Position numbers and translations under genes: made by a program
Notes under the pieces: generated by a model
The model's database searches: none
The model's input: the letters and a program-made list of their open reading frames with translations, nothing else
Told to the model about the DNA's origin: nothing
Part shown: positions 40,590 through 50,761 of the stretch, in pieces
How the letters are laid out: each line of letters starts with the position of its first letter
Position numbering within the stretch: the stretch's first letter is position 1
NCBI GenBank assembly: GCA_963768975.1
Contig: CAVYKB010000012.1
Coordinates: 186,001 to 250,000, forward strand
Reading direction: 5' to 3'
Length of the DNA: 64,000 nucleotides
From: CADCTB01 sp963768975
Lineage (GTDB): Bacteria > Actinomycetota > Acidimicrobiia > Acidimicrobiales > AC-14

Positions 40590-41747
40590 TCATGGCGGCG
40601 GCCTCGGGTGGCGCTGGCGGTTGTGGAAGCCACACGCCACCCGCCCGTTGGCCTCGGTGGTGGGCCCGCCGGCCGCCCAGGGCTGCACATGGTCGATCTC
40701 ACAGGCCTCCGCCGGCGTGTCGCAGGTGGGGTGGAAGCACTCCTTGTCGCGCACCTGCACCGCCCGCTTGGTGGCGCCGGCGAACAGGCGCCGGCGCACA
40801 CCGACATCGGTCACCCGCTCGGGGCCGTCGAAGACCACCCGCTCCACCCACGCCTCATCCAGCCACCGGGCCAGGTCCGCCGGCGCCACCACCCGGCGGT
40901 TGGCCAGCTCGCAGACCCGCCCGGCGAAGGTCTCATAGCCCACCACCACGCTGAACAGCGGCTCGGGTAGCCGGGAGCCCGCGGGCCGGGCCATGGCCCG
41001 GCGAGCCATCTCCACCACGGCGTCGGCCCGGCGCTGGGCCGGCGTGCGGGCCAGGTGGCTCACCCGCACCTCCTCGCCGAAGCGCTCCCGGGCCTCGGCC
41101 CAGTCGGCCTGGAAGAGCTCCTGCTCGATTGTCCCCAACGCCTTGGCCAGGATGGCCCCGTTGACCGGGTCGAGCAGGCCGTCGAGCGCCCAGCTCCCGT
41201 CGAAGGTCTCCGACAGGTGCAGCCGCCGGGCCGCGTGCCTGGCCTCGGCGCTGCGGTCGGTGCCCTCGGGATCGGCCAGCTGGCCCCAGTAGGCCACACA
41301 GCGGGCGAAAGCCCCGTAGCCCAGCGTGCGGGCCTGCTCCACCAGCAGCGATTCGTCCCGGGCGAAGCACTCCGCCGTCGCCGGCGTTCGCGCCCCGGCC
41401 AGCAGCCGCACCTGGGCCTCGCCGATCTCGCCGGCCAGCCACGCCGCCTCCACCACCCCCATGTGACGCAGCGCCCGCCCCAACCGCACCCGCCGGCGGG
41501 CGCTCTCCACCGGCATCCGGCACCGGGCCGCCAGCCACGCCGAGGCTGTCCGCGATCCGTCGGCCTCCCACGCCCGGCCGGCGTCGAAGGCGGCCACTGC
41601 CCGCGTCATCACACAGGCCAGCCGCTCAGCGGCCCGCTGCAGCGCCACCACCGTCTCGACGTCGCCCAGCACGCCGGCATCGACCGTAGACAGCACGTCG
41701 AGCGCACCGGCCAGTTCTGCAGTTGGGTCCACGGAACGGCTCCTCAT
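40590..41747 (-). CDS. DUF222-HNH endonuclease (13E12 repeat family)
   Basis: Probable endonuclease, 385 residues from ATG 41747. The long helical DUF222 part (about 15-290) is followed by an HNH domain: CFHPTCDTPAEACEIDHVQP, GGPTTEANGRVACGFHNRQRH, with the zinc cysteines, Asp-His pair and final HN. This family is multicopy in Actinobacteria and was first named from mycobacterial 13E12 repeats. A strong promoter with a LexA-type SOS box lies just upstream, so DNA damage probably induces it. GTG 41732 (VDPTAELAG) is an alternative start. Confidence 0.92.
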   Translation of the reverse strand: MRSRSVDPTAELAGALDVLSTVDAGVLGDVETVVALQRAAERLACVMTRAVAAFDAGRAWEADGSRTASAWLAARCRMPVESARRRVRLGRALRHMGVVEAAWLAGEIGEAQVRLLAGARTPATAECFARDESLLVEQARTLGYGAFARCVAYWGQLADPEGTDRSAEARHAARRLHLSETFDGSWALDGLLDPVNGAILAKALGTIEQELFQADWAEARERFGEEVRVSHLARTPAQRRADAVVEMARRAMARPAGSRLPEPLFSVVVGYETFAGRVCELANRRVVAPADLARWLDEAWVERVVFDGPERVTDVGVRRRLFAGATKRAVQVRDKECFHPTCDTPAEACEIDHVQPWAAGGPTTEANGRVACGFHNRQRHPRPPP

Positions 41748-41781
41748 GAGCGAGGCGCCTGACGAGGGGGGAAGTCCCTTC

Positions 41782-41811
41782 ACTCTAGACGAACAGACGT
41801 TCGACGGTCAA
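41782..41811 (-). promoter_or_regulatory. Promoter with LexA (SOS) box for the HNH gene
   Basis: On the minus strand, -35 TTGACC (41811-41806) and -10 TAGAGT (41787-41782) are 18 bases apart. Between them lies GAAC-AGAC-GTTC (41791-41802), in the 16-mer ACGAACAGACGTTCGA (41789-41804). This matches 11 of the 12 fixed bases of the mycobacterial LexA box TCGAAC-N4-GTTCGA. The site fills the promoter spacer. The remaining bases to 41964 hold nothing recognisable. Confidence 0.75.
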
Positions 41812-41964
41812 GCGCCGGCAGGAGGACCGCTCGGAGGGCGAGAGAACCATCGAGGACATCGCCTGGGGGGGCTGGTGCTCGTCCTGTCCTATCTGGTCAT
41901 CCACCTGTGGCGCCGGCTACGCCGCCTCGCCGACTCCGCCGGCGCCCCCGCGGCGTCCAGCGCC

Positions 41965-43437
41965 TTATCCGGGCCGGGCCCGGCTGAGCCACTGGTCGAC
42001 GGGAGCCCAGTCGTCGGTCAGCGCCGGCGCCCCGCCCACGAACTCGACCAACGCCGCACCCGACACCACCCGCTCCGTCCCCCCACGAGCAGCGATCGCC
42101 GACCCCAGGGCGACCGCGTCCACCGAACCGGCCCCCACGCCGGCCACGAGCACCACGTTGCCGCCCCGCCGGCCCTCCACCACGTCGGGTGAAGCAATCA
42201 TGGCCAGCGAGTCGAACAGACCCTCAAGAGTCGCCAGCTCCGACCGAGCGAAGCGCAGCGGCGGGTAGTCGATGAGGTTCATCAGGTACACGCCGCCGGC
42301 CGCCACTCGCGACCGGACCCCCGAAAGGAACTCACGGGTCGTCAGGTGCCACGGCACAGCCAGCCCCCCGAAGGCGTCGCCCAGCACTACGTCGTACTCA
42401 CCCCGGGCGACCGAATCGAGCAACAGTCGTCCGTCACCCACATGCACCGAGAGGTCCGGCCCCGTCACCAGCCCCAGCCGGTCACGGGACAACTCGACCA
42501 GCCCAGGGTCGATCTCCAGGACAACGCTCGACGACCCGGGACGGACGGCCCGGAGGTACCGGGGCAGCGTGAACCCCCCGCCGCCAACATGCAGCGCCCG
42601 CAGAGGACGAGCCGGCGCGACCGACGCCAGCACGTCGGCGAACACCCGGGCGTAGGCGAATTCCAGGTGGGTGGGATCGTCGAGGTCGACGTAGCTGTGC
42701 CGCACCGTGTCGAGCACGAGCAGCCGCCCGCCAGGCCGGGCCTGGTCCTCTGCCACCCGAGCGCAGTGGTAGATGGTCTCCACGTCGCACGGGTCGCCGA
42801 CCGTCGCACCGACACCGGCCACCAGTGCGCCCACCAGCACCACCGCAGCCGCAACCCGCAAGCCGCGGGTGCGCAGCCACAGCCGCACCCACAGCACCAC
42901 GCCGGCCGCCATCAGCAACCCGCCGACGGCCATGATCGACATGGACGTCGGCGCCGCCTCGACCAGTACGAACCCCGCGAGGTAGGTCCCGATGATGGCG
43001 CCGGCGGTCCCCAGGGCGGACAATCGCCCCACCACCCGCCCCGTGGTGGCCAGGTCCCGGAGCTGGAGCTTCACCACCGTCGGCGACACCGCGCTCAGCA
43101 CCGCTGCCGGCAGGAAGAAGCCCATCAGCGACAGCCCGACGCCCGACCCCTCGCCCGCCGCCCCCAGCCCCCGTACCACCGGCACCGACAGCAGTGCCAG
43201 CCCGCCGCCGACCACCAGCAACGGCCCCAGCAGCCGCCGGGGATCGACCCGGTCGGCGGCCCAGCCCCCGACCCACGTGCCCAGCGAGATGCCGGCCAGC
43301 ACGGTGGCGATGGTGGCCGTGTAGGTCTCGATCGTCACCCCGACGTAGGGCGCCAGCAGGCGCAGTGCCAGGATCTCCAGGACCAGCACCGCGCCGGACG
43401 TGAAGAAGACCGTGGCGCCGGCCACGAACGGGCTCAA
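41965..43437 (-). CDS. Membrane-fused spermidine-synthase-like protein
   Basis: 490 residues from TTG 43437. Seven or eight membrane helices (FFTSGAVLVLEILALRLLAP, GISLGTWVGGWAADRVDPRR) form the N-terminal half, as in fused MFS/SpeE proteins. The C-terminal half is a Rossmann methyltransferase-like fold with RALHVGGGGFTLPRYL, VVLEIDPGLVEL and YDVVLGDAFGG. The aminopropyl-site residues of true spermidine synthases are not clear, so the product is uncertain. It begins 12 bases after the YyaL-like gene, on the same strand. Confidence 0.85.
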   Translation of the reverse strand: MSPFVAGATVFFTSGAVLVLEILALRLLAPYVGVTIETYTATIATVLAGISLGTWVGGWAADRVDPRRLLGPLLVVGGGLALLSVPVVRGLGAAGEGSGVGLSLMGFFLPAAVLSAVSPTVVKLQLRDLATTGRVVGRLSALGTAGAIIGTYLAGFVLVEAAPTSMSIMAVGGLLMAAGVVLWVRLWLRTRGLRVAAAVVLVGALVAGVGATVGDPCDVETIYHCARVAEDQARPGGRLLVLDTVRHSYVDLDDPTHLEFAYARVFADVLASVAPARPLRALHVGGGGFTLPRYLRAVRPGSSSVVLEIDPGLVELSRDRLGLVTGPDLSVHVGDGRLLLDSVARGEYDVVLGDAFGGLAVPWHLTTREFLSGVRSRVAAGGVYLMNLIDYPPLRFARSELATLEGLFDSLAMIASPDVVEGRRGGNVVLVAGVGAGSVDAVALGSAIAARGGTERVVSGAALVEFVGGAPALTDDWAPVDQWLSRARPG

Positions 43438-43448
43438 CGGGGGACGGT

Positions 43449-45425
<1,977 letters not shown>

Positions 45426-45451
45426 GCCGTCGAGCGTAGAGACTGGATCCG

Positions 45452-45625
45452 ATGGTGCGGAACCTGACCGAGATCCTGATCACCGTGTCGGTGGGCGGGA
45501 TGCTGTTCTCGGCCCTGGCGCGACTGCGCCGGGGCCAGGCGAGTCCTCGCCTGTGCCCCGGCTGCGGTCGGACAGTGTCGCGGGCCTATGTGGCCTGCCC
45601 GCGCTGCGGTGAGCCGGCCGCTTAG
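45452..45625 (+). CDS. Small membrane-anchored zinc-ribbon protein (57 aa)
   Basis: ATG 45452 starts a frame with a hydrophobic helix (LTEILITVSVGGMLFSALA), a basic turn and a C-terminal zinc ribbon: LCPGCGRTVSRAYVACPRCG (C-x2-C, C-x2-C). It is divergent from the YyaL-like gene by 26 bases. The tidy ribbon supports it being real despite the size. Function unknown. Confidence 0.65.
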   Translation: MVRNLTEILITVSVGGMLFSALARLRRGQASPRLCPGCGRTVSRAYVACPRCGEPAA

Positions 45626-45888
45626 GCCGGGTTGCTGCTCTCCTTGGGGTTCCCTGTCTCGCCGGTGCCCCCGAGCGCCTCGGGCATGGTCTCCGGCTTG
45701 GTGGCGTCGGCACTCGGCATGGCCGTGTTCCAGTGGTCCATAGAGCTGCCGCCCGCCGTGGCGCCGGCGCCGGTCATCGTGGCGCCCTCGTCGGGGTTCT
45801 CCAGGTCCTGCGGGTCACGGACGCCCGGGTCTCCTTCGTCGCGGACCTCGACGCCCTCGACCGGCTCGCCCTGATCTACATCCGTCAT
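45622..45888 (-). CDS. Small acidic hypothetical protein (88 aa)
   Basis: Low-complexity, acidic, Gly/Pro/Thr-rich product beginning MTDVDQGEPVEGVEVRDEGD, probably disordered. Its stop overlaps the zinc-ribbon stop by 4 bases. An AAAAGGGAGCC ribosome site precedes the ATG, which favours real expression. No family recognised. Confidence 0.5.
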   Translation of the reverse strand: MTDVDQGEPVEGVEVRDEGDPGVRDPQDLENPDEGATMTGAGATAGGSSMDHWNTAMPSADATKPETMPEALGGTGETGNPKESSNPA

Positions 45889-45972
45889 GTGTTGGCTCCC
45901 TTTTCGGTTTGCGGTGCGAACATCTGCTTACCCGCAGGGGTGGGCCGGGCAATCGCGGGGTACAGGTCGACC

Positions 45973-46134
45973 ATGAACGCAACCGTCCTTTGGGTCATCG
46001 CCGTGGTGCTGGCAATCATCGGCATCGTCCAACTCCTCCAGGGACAGGTGATCCTCGCGATCATCCTGTTCATCGCCGCCGCAGCCGTGGGCCCTGGCGG
46101 CTGGTCGGTGCTCGGCCGCCGGCGCACTCTCTAG
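45973..46134 (+). CDS. Small two-helix membrane protein (53 aa)
   Basis: ATG 45973 opens MNATVLWVIAVVLAIIGIVQ with a second helix VILAIILFIAAAAVGP and ends GGWSVLGRRRTL. This layout, two short helices with Gly/Pro at the end, is common among small actinobacterial membrane proteins. It reads towards the acyl-CoA dehydrogenase gene 40 bases on. Confidence 0.6.
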   Translation: MNATVLWVIAVVLAIIGIVQLLQGQVILAIILFIAAAAVGPGGWSVLGRRRTL

Positions 46135-46173
46135 CGAGAGGGAGACGCGCATTCCTGGCCGGCGCGGGCCAGG

Positions 46174-47286
46174 ATGGGCGCCATCACCACCGAACTCGAC
46201 TTCCGCGCCGAGGCGCGGGACTGGCTGGCCGCCCACGCCGGCCCGTTCCGCCTCGACACACCCTCCCTCCCGTTCGCCTCCGCCGGCGACCACGACTCAC
46301 TTGAGCGCGGCCGCGCCTGGCAACGCGAGCTCCACGCCGGCGGCTGGGCCGGCCTCGGCTGGCCGGCGGAGCGCGGCGGGCGGGACCTCCCGCTGTCGCT
46401 CCAGGCCGTGTGGGCGGAAGAGTTGGCCGCCGCCGGCGCGCCGGCGCCGGTCAACCTGCTCGGCGAGGCGGTCGTGGGACCAGCGATCATCGCCCACGGC
46501 ACCGACGACCAACGCCGGCGGTACCTGCCGCCGATCCTCGACGCCGGCGAGATCTGGTGCCAGCTGTTCAGCGAGCCCGGTGCCGGCTCCGACCTGGCTG
46601 CGGTGGCCACGACTGCCCGTCTCGAGTGCGGGCAATGGGTCGTGCACGGCCACAAGACCTGGAGCTCCGGCGCCCACCACGCCGAGCGTGGCTTCCTGCT
46701 GGCCCGCACCGACGCCGGTGTCCCAAAGCACCAAGGCCTGACTTGTTTCCTGCTCGACATGCGCCAACCGGGCGTGACCGTCCGGCCCGTACGGCAGATG
46801 ACCGGCGAGTCGGCGTTCGACGACGTGCTCCTCGACCGAGCCCTGGTCGACGACGGTGACCGGCTCGGGCCCGCCGGTGGCGGCTGGGCGGTCGCCATGA
46901 CCGCCATTGCCTCGGAGCGGGCGCAGATCGGCCTCGGCCTGGCCCGCACCGGCGCCGGCGTCGACCGCCTGCTGGACGAGCTGCGAACCCGGCCGGAGCC
47001 GGCCGACGCCGCCGTCCGCCAGCTGGCGGCCCAGCTCGTGATCGACGCCAAGGTCGCCCGGCTGCTGGCCGGCTCGCACGGCGCCCTGGCCAAGCTGGCC
47101 TCCGGCCGCGTGTCCGGCCGCTACGACGAGCTGGTCGACGCCATGCGGGGCGCCGGCGCCATGCTCGTCGACGAGCACACGCTGCGCCAGCTCTGGCTGC
47201 CGGCCACCCGCATCGCCGGCGGCACCGACGAAGTGCTGAAGAACGTGCTCGCCGAGCGGGTGCTCGGCCTGCCCAAGGGCCCCTGA
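46174..47286 (+). CDS. Acyl-CoA dehydrogenase family protein
   Basis: FAD-dependent alpha,beta-dehydrogenase of acyl-CoA thioesters, 370 residues. Family motifs are WCQLFSEPGAGSDLAAVATT (FAD/substrate loop), VHGHKTWSSGAHHAERGFLLARTD, a C-terminal helical domain with ERAQIGLGLAR, and RIAGGTDEVLKNVLAERVLGLP. The catalytic glutamate is not obvious in its usual loop, as in the non-catalytic subunit of heteromeric steroid enzymes, so the role is open. The stop is directly before the response-regulator ATG with no gap. Confidence 0.88.
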   Translation: MGAITTELDFRAEARDWLAAHAGPFRLDTPSLPFASAGDHDSLERGRAWQRELHAGGWAGLGWPAERGGRDLPLSLQAVWAEELAAAGAPAPVNLLGEAVVGPAIIAHGTDDQRRRYLPPILDAGEIWCQLFSEPGAGSDLAAVATTARLECGQWVVHGHKTWSSGAHHAERGFLLARTDAGVPKHQGLTCFLLDMRQPGVTVRPVRQMTGESAFDDVLLDRALVDDGDRLGPAGGGWAVAMTAIASERAQIGLGLARTGAGVDRLLDELRTRPEPADAAVRQLAAQLVIDAKVARLLAGSHGALAKLASGRVSGRYDELVDAMRGAGAMLVDEHTLRQLWLPATRIAGGTDEVLKNVLAERVLGLPKGP

Positions 47287-47970
47287 ATGGCCTCCATCCT
47301 GCTGGTCGAGGACGATCCCTCCGTGCGCGAGGCCGTCGCCATGGCCCTCGAGGGCGACGGCCACCGCGTTACCACCGCGGCCACCGGCGACGAAGCCGTC
47401 GACCGCTGGCGCCAGCAGCGCCCCGACCTGGTGCTCCTCGACGTGATGCTTCCGGGAAAGGACGGCTTCGACGTCTGCCGGGCCATCCGGGCCCACGACC
47501 AGGTGCCGATCATCATGCTCACCGCCAAGAGCGACCCGATCGACATCGTGGTCGGCCTCGAGTCCGGCGCCGACGACTACGTCACCAAGCCGTTCGAGAC
47601 CCGGGTCCTGCTGGCCCGGATCAAGGCCGTCCTCCGCCGCCAGGAGCGCCCGCCGGCCGAGCCCGTCCTGCGCTTCGGCGACCTGACGATCGACCCCGGC
47701 GGGATGGCCGTGACCCGGGCCGGCGTCGACCTGCACCTCACGCCGACCGAGCTGCGCCTGCTGCTGGAGCTGGCCCGCCGGCCCGGCCAGGTGTTCACCC
47801 GCGCCCTGCTGCTGGAGCGGGTGTGGGACTACTCGTACCTGGGCGATTCCCGGCTGGTCGACGTCTGCGTCCAGCGCCTGCGGGGAAAGGTCGAGGCCGA
47901 TCCGGCCAACCCCACGCTGGTCCAAACGGTGCGGGGCGTGGGGTACAAGCTCGTGGCGCCCACCACGTGA
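47287..47970 (+). CDS. OmpR-family response regulator (MtrA-like)
   Basis: 227 residues: receiver domain with acidic pocket ED at 8-10, phospho-acceptor Asp52 (LVLLDVMLPGKDG), Thr79 and Lys101 (DDYVTKPF), then a winged-helix DNA-binding domain (TPTELRLLLELARRPGQVFT, VDVCVQRLRGKVEADP, TVRGVGYKL). The sequence and the kinase/GerMN-lipoprotein neighbours resemble MtrA of the actinobacterial MtrAB-LpqB system, which controls cell-wall and division genes. That identity is inferred. It overlaps the kinase gene as GTGA. Confidence 0.92.
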   Translation: MASILLVEDDPSVREAVAMALEGDGHRVTTAATGDEAVDRWRQQRPDLVLLDVMLPGKDGFDVCRAIRAHDQVPIIMLTAKSDPIDIVVGLESGADDYVTKPFETRVLLARIKAVLRRQERPPAEPVLRFGDLTIDPGGMAVTRAGVDLHLTPTELRLLLELARRPGQVFTRALLLERVWDYSYLGDSRLVDVCVQRLRGKVEADPANPTLVQTVRGVGYKLVAPTT

Positions 47971-49418
47971 TCAGGGCCGTCTCGGTCTCCCGGTTGCGGC
48001 CCCGGCTGGTCGCCACCTTCGCCCTGGTCGCCGCCCTGACCGCCGCCGGCGTGGCCGTCACCTCGTACTACATCACCCGGGAAGCGGTCTTTCGCCGGGC
48101 GGAGACGATCGCCCGCCGGGAGGCGGAGGTCATGCTCGGCGACGCGGTGGCGACGCTGCCGCCGTCGCCCAGCCGGGCCCAGGTGGCGTCCCTGCTGGAG
48201 CGGCTGAAGGCCAGGGGCGGGGCGGAGTTCGACGTGGTCGCAGTGGCCCAGGACGGTGCCTTCGAGACCACGTCGATCTCCCTGTCGGCCGACTCGGTGC
48301 CTCCCGCGATCGCCGGCCCCGTCGACGCCGGCCGTATCGGCCTGGTCCGGTCCTCCGCCGCCGGCGAGCGCTCCATCGTCGTCGGGGGGCGGCCGGCCGG
48401 CGCGCCGGCGCTGTACCTGTTCTTCTCGCTGGCCGCAGCCGAGGGCGACCTCGCCCTGCTGCGCAACGTGCTGGCCGCCGCCGGCGCCGCCGCCGTGGTG
48501 CTGTCCGCCGGCGTGGGGTCGGTGGCCGCCCGGGGCGTGCTGCGGCCCCTGCGCCAGGCCCGGACCGCGGCCCACCGCCTCGAGGTCGGGCTCCTGGGGA
48601 CCCGCCTCCCCGAAGAGGGGCGGGACGAGTTCGCCGACCTGAGCCACGCCTTCAACCGCATGGCGGAGGCGCTGGAGCGCTCGATGGGGGACCTCCGGGC
48701 GCTGGAGGCCAACCACCGGCGCTTCGTCGCCGACGTCAGCCACGAGCTGCGCACCCCGCTCACCGCGCTGACGACGGCGGCGGACGTCCTCGACGCGCAC
48801 CGCGACGGCCTCGACGATGCCGGCAGCCGGGCCGCCCGCCTCCTGGTGCGGGAGTCGCACCGCTTGGCCACCCTCGTCGAGGACCTGATGGAGATCTCCC
48901 GGCTCGACGCCGGCGCCGCCCCCATGAGCTGGGAACCGGTTCACGTGGGCGACCTGATCCGCGCCGCGGTGGCGGCCCGAGGGTGGCAGGTGCAGCTCCA
49001 GGTCGACGGCGAGGCCACGACCGTGGCCGACCCTCGCCGGCTCGACGCCATCGTGGTCAACCTCGTCGGCAACGCCTACGAGCACGGGAGACCGCCGGTG
49101 CGTGTCCGGGTCGGGGCCACCGCCGACGACGTGGTCGTGGAGGTGAGCGACGCCGGCGACGGCATCGCCGGCGACCACCTGCCCCGGGTGTTCGATCGCT
49201 TCTACAAGGCCGACCCGGCCCGCCCGGGAGGCCGGGGATCGGGGCTGGGCCTGGCCATCGCCCAGGAGAACGCACGGCTCCACGGTGGCGACCTCGCGGT
49301 GGCCAGCGCGCCGGGGGCCGGCGCCACGTTCACCCTGCGCCTCCCCCGGCGTGTTGCCGAACCGTTACCCAAGGGAGACCCGACGGTGATTACCGCCCGC
49401 CATGATCGGGTGCCATGA
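47967..49418 (+). CDS. Sensor histidine kinase (MtrB-like)
   Basis: 483 residues from GTG 47967. A first membrane helix (about 14-35), an extracytoplasmic sensor (about 36-155), a second helix (about 165-187) and a HAMP domain lead to HisKA with His259 (FVADVSHELRTPL). The HATPase part has N box VNLVGNAYEHG, G1 DAGDGI, F box FDRFYKADPA and G2 GSGLGLAI. The sensor domain shows no known fold to me. It partners the overlapping response regulator. Confidence 0.93.
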   Translation: MIRAVSVSRLRPRLVATFALVAALTAAGVAVTSYYITREAVFRRAETIARREAEVMLGDAVATLPPSPSRAQVASLLERLKARGGAEFDVVAVAQDGAFETTSISLSADSVPPAIAGPVDAGRIGLVRSSAAGERSIVVGGRPAGAPALYLFFSLAAAEGDLALLRNVLAAAGAAAVVLSAGVGSVAARGVLRPLRQARTAAHRLEVGLLGTRLPEEGRDEFADLSHAFNRMAEALERSMGDLRALEANHRRFVADVSHELRTPLTALTTAADVLDAHRDGLDDAGSRAARLLVRESHRLATLVEDLMEISRLDAGAAPMSWEPVHVGDLIRAAVAARGWQVQLQVDGEATTVADPRRLDAIVVNLVGNAYEHGRPPVRVRVGATADDVVVEVSDAGDGIAGDHLPRVFDRFYKADPARPGGRGSGLGLAIAQENARLHGGDLAVASAPGAGATFTLRLPRRVAEPLPKGDPTVITARHDRVP

Positions 49419-49428
49419 GAGGACTTCC

Positions 49429-50658
49429 ATGAGAAAGGCGCTGACCCTGTTGGCGCTGGTGGCCCTGGTGGCCGCCGCATGCGGGAGCGACGGCGCCACC
49501 GATGCCGGCCCCGTGCCCGGCCGGCCCGACACCACCGCCACGACCGGCGTGCCGGACACCACCCAGGCGACGACCGCTGCCGGCACCACCCCGGCGACGA
49601 CCGCCGCCGGCACCACCCAGGTGGCGATCTGGCTGCCCCGGGGCGAGCGGCTCGAGGCCGTCACCCGCGTCGTCCCCAGCGTCCCCCGCATCGGCGCCGA
49701 GGCGGTCAAGGCGCTCCTGGCCGGGCCCACCGACACTGAGACCCGCAACGGCTTCACCACCGCCATCCCCAAGGAGACCCGCTTCCTCGGCCTGGTCATC
49801 GACGGCGCCGGCATCGCCAGGGTCGACCTGTCCCGTGGCTTCGAGTCGGGCGGCGGCACGCTCGGCTTGACGCTGCGGCTGGCCCAGGTGACCTGCACCA
49901 TCGACCAGTTCCCGACGGTTCGGGGCGTGCGGTTCTCCCTCAACGGCGAGCTGGTCAACGTGTTCTCCGGCAACGGCATCGTGCTGGACCGGCCGGTGAC
50001 CTGCGACAGCTACCGCGACGTGCTGCAGGCCACGGGGGAGCAGGTCACCTTCGCCGGCATCTGGCCCTTCGTCACCAAGGCCGAGCTCGACGCCTACGCG
50101 GCCGGCTCTGAGCGGACCTTCCGGGACCCGGTGGCCACGGCCCGGGAGTTCATGACCAAGTACGTCGGCATGGACAACCCCGTCGACTTCCCGTCCCGCA
50201 CGACCGCCCCCGGCACGGTGGAGGTCCCCATGGGCCCCCGTTACGCCGAGGGCCGCACGGCGCTGCCCAACCCCCAGCCCCGGTTCACCGTCATCGTGCG
50301 CCAGCTCGGCGGCCAGCCTGCGACCGGCCCCTGGTCGGTCACCGAGGTGGTGGCGCCCGACATCACCGTCACCACGCCGGCACCGCTGAGCCGGATCACC
50401 TCGCCGGCCCGGCTCACCGGCCAGGCCCGGGCCTTCGAAGGCACGGTGAATGTGGAGATCCGTGAGGACGGCATGCTCGCCGGTCGGTCGCTGGGCAAGG
50501 GGTTCGTGACCGGCGGCGGCGACGTGAAACGCCCGTACTCCGGCGACATCGCCTTCCGGTCACCGACCAAGCCCGCCGGCGCCGTCGTGCTCACCGAGTT
50601 GAGCGCCGCAGACGGCCAGAACATCATGCAGGCCGCGGTCGTGAAGGTGCGGTTCTAG
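49429..50658 (+). CDS. Lipoprotein with GerMN and Gmad2-like domains (LpqB-like context)
   Basis: 409 residues with signal LLALVALVAAACG (lipobox AAAC). A Thr/Ala-rich linker precedes the GerMN domain (about 60-165: TQVAIWLPRGERLEAV, VKALLAGPTDTE, RFLGLVIDGAGIARVDLS). Near the C-terminus a beta-sandwich (SPARLTGQARAFEGTVNVEI, then ENVxx-like strands) matches Gmad2. LpqB of mycobacteria, encoded after mtrAB, also has GerMN but a different C-terminal domain and is longer. An AGAGGA ribosome site precedes ATG 49429, 10 bases past the kinase stop. Confidence 0.85.
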   Translation: MRKALTLLALVALVAAACGSDGATDAGPVPGRPDTTATTGVPDTTQATTAAGTTPATTAAGTTQVAIWLPRGERLEAVTRVVPSVPRIGAEAVKALLAGPTDTETRNGFTTAIPKETRFLGLVIDGAGIARVDLSRGFESGGGTLGLTLRLAQVTCTIDQFPTVRGVRFSLNGELVNVFSGNGIVLDRPVTCDSYRDVLQATGEQVTFAGIWPFVTKAELDAYAAGSERTFRDPVATAREFMTKYVGMDNPVDFPSRTTAPGTVEVPMGPRYAEGRTALPNPQPRFTVIVRQLGGQPATGPWSVTEVVAPDITVTTPAPLSRITSPARLTGQARAFEGTVNVEIREDGMLAGRSLGKGFVTGGGDVKRPYSGDIAFRSPTKPAGAVVLTELSAADGQNIMQAAVVKVRF

Positions 50659-50702
50659 TTCTGCTGCCTCGACGTTGGTCGTGACCCGCACCGAGCACTG
50701 AT

Positions 50703-50749
50703 GGGCTTCCGGCGAGGCCTCCGCTCCGCTCCGGCGGGGCCGGCAGCCC
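50703..50749. terminator. Hairpin between convergent genes
   Basis: Arms GGGCT-T-CCGGC (50703-50713) and GCCGG-C-AGCCC (50739-50749) pair with one mismatch across a GC-rich loop of about 25 bases. It lies between the GerMN lipoprotein stop and the stop of the convergent hydrolase-like gene, so it probably ends both transcripts. No T tract. Confidence 0.45.
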
Positions 50750-50761
50750 GGCTCGGCGCTC

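Noticed and set aside
41746..42192. Plus-strand frame of 148 codons between the HNH and spermidine-synthase-like genes
   Set aside because: A short hydrophobic stretch (LVLVLSYLVIHLW) is present, but the frame starts inside the HNH gene and ends antisense to the next gene with low-complexity text.
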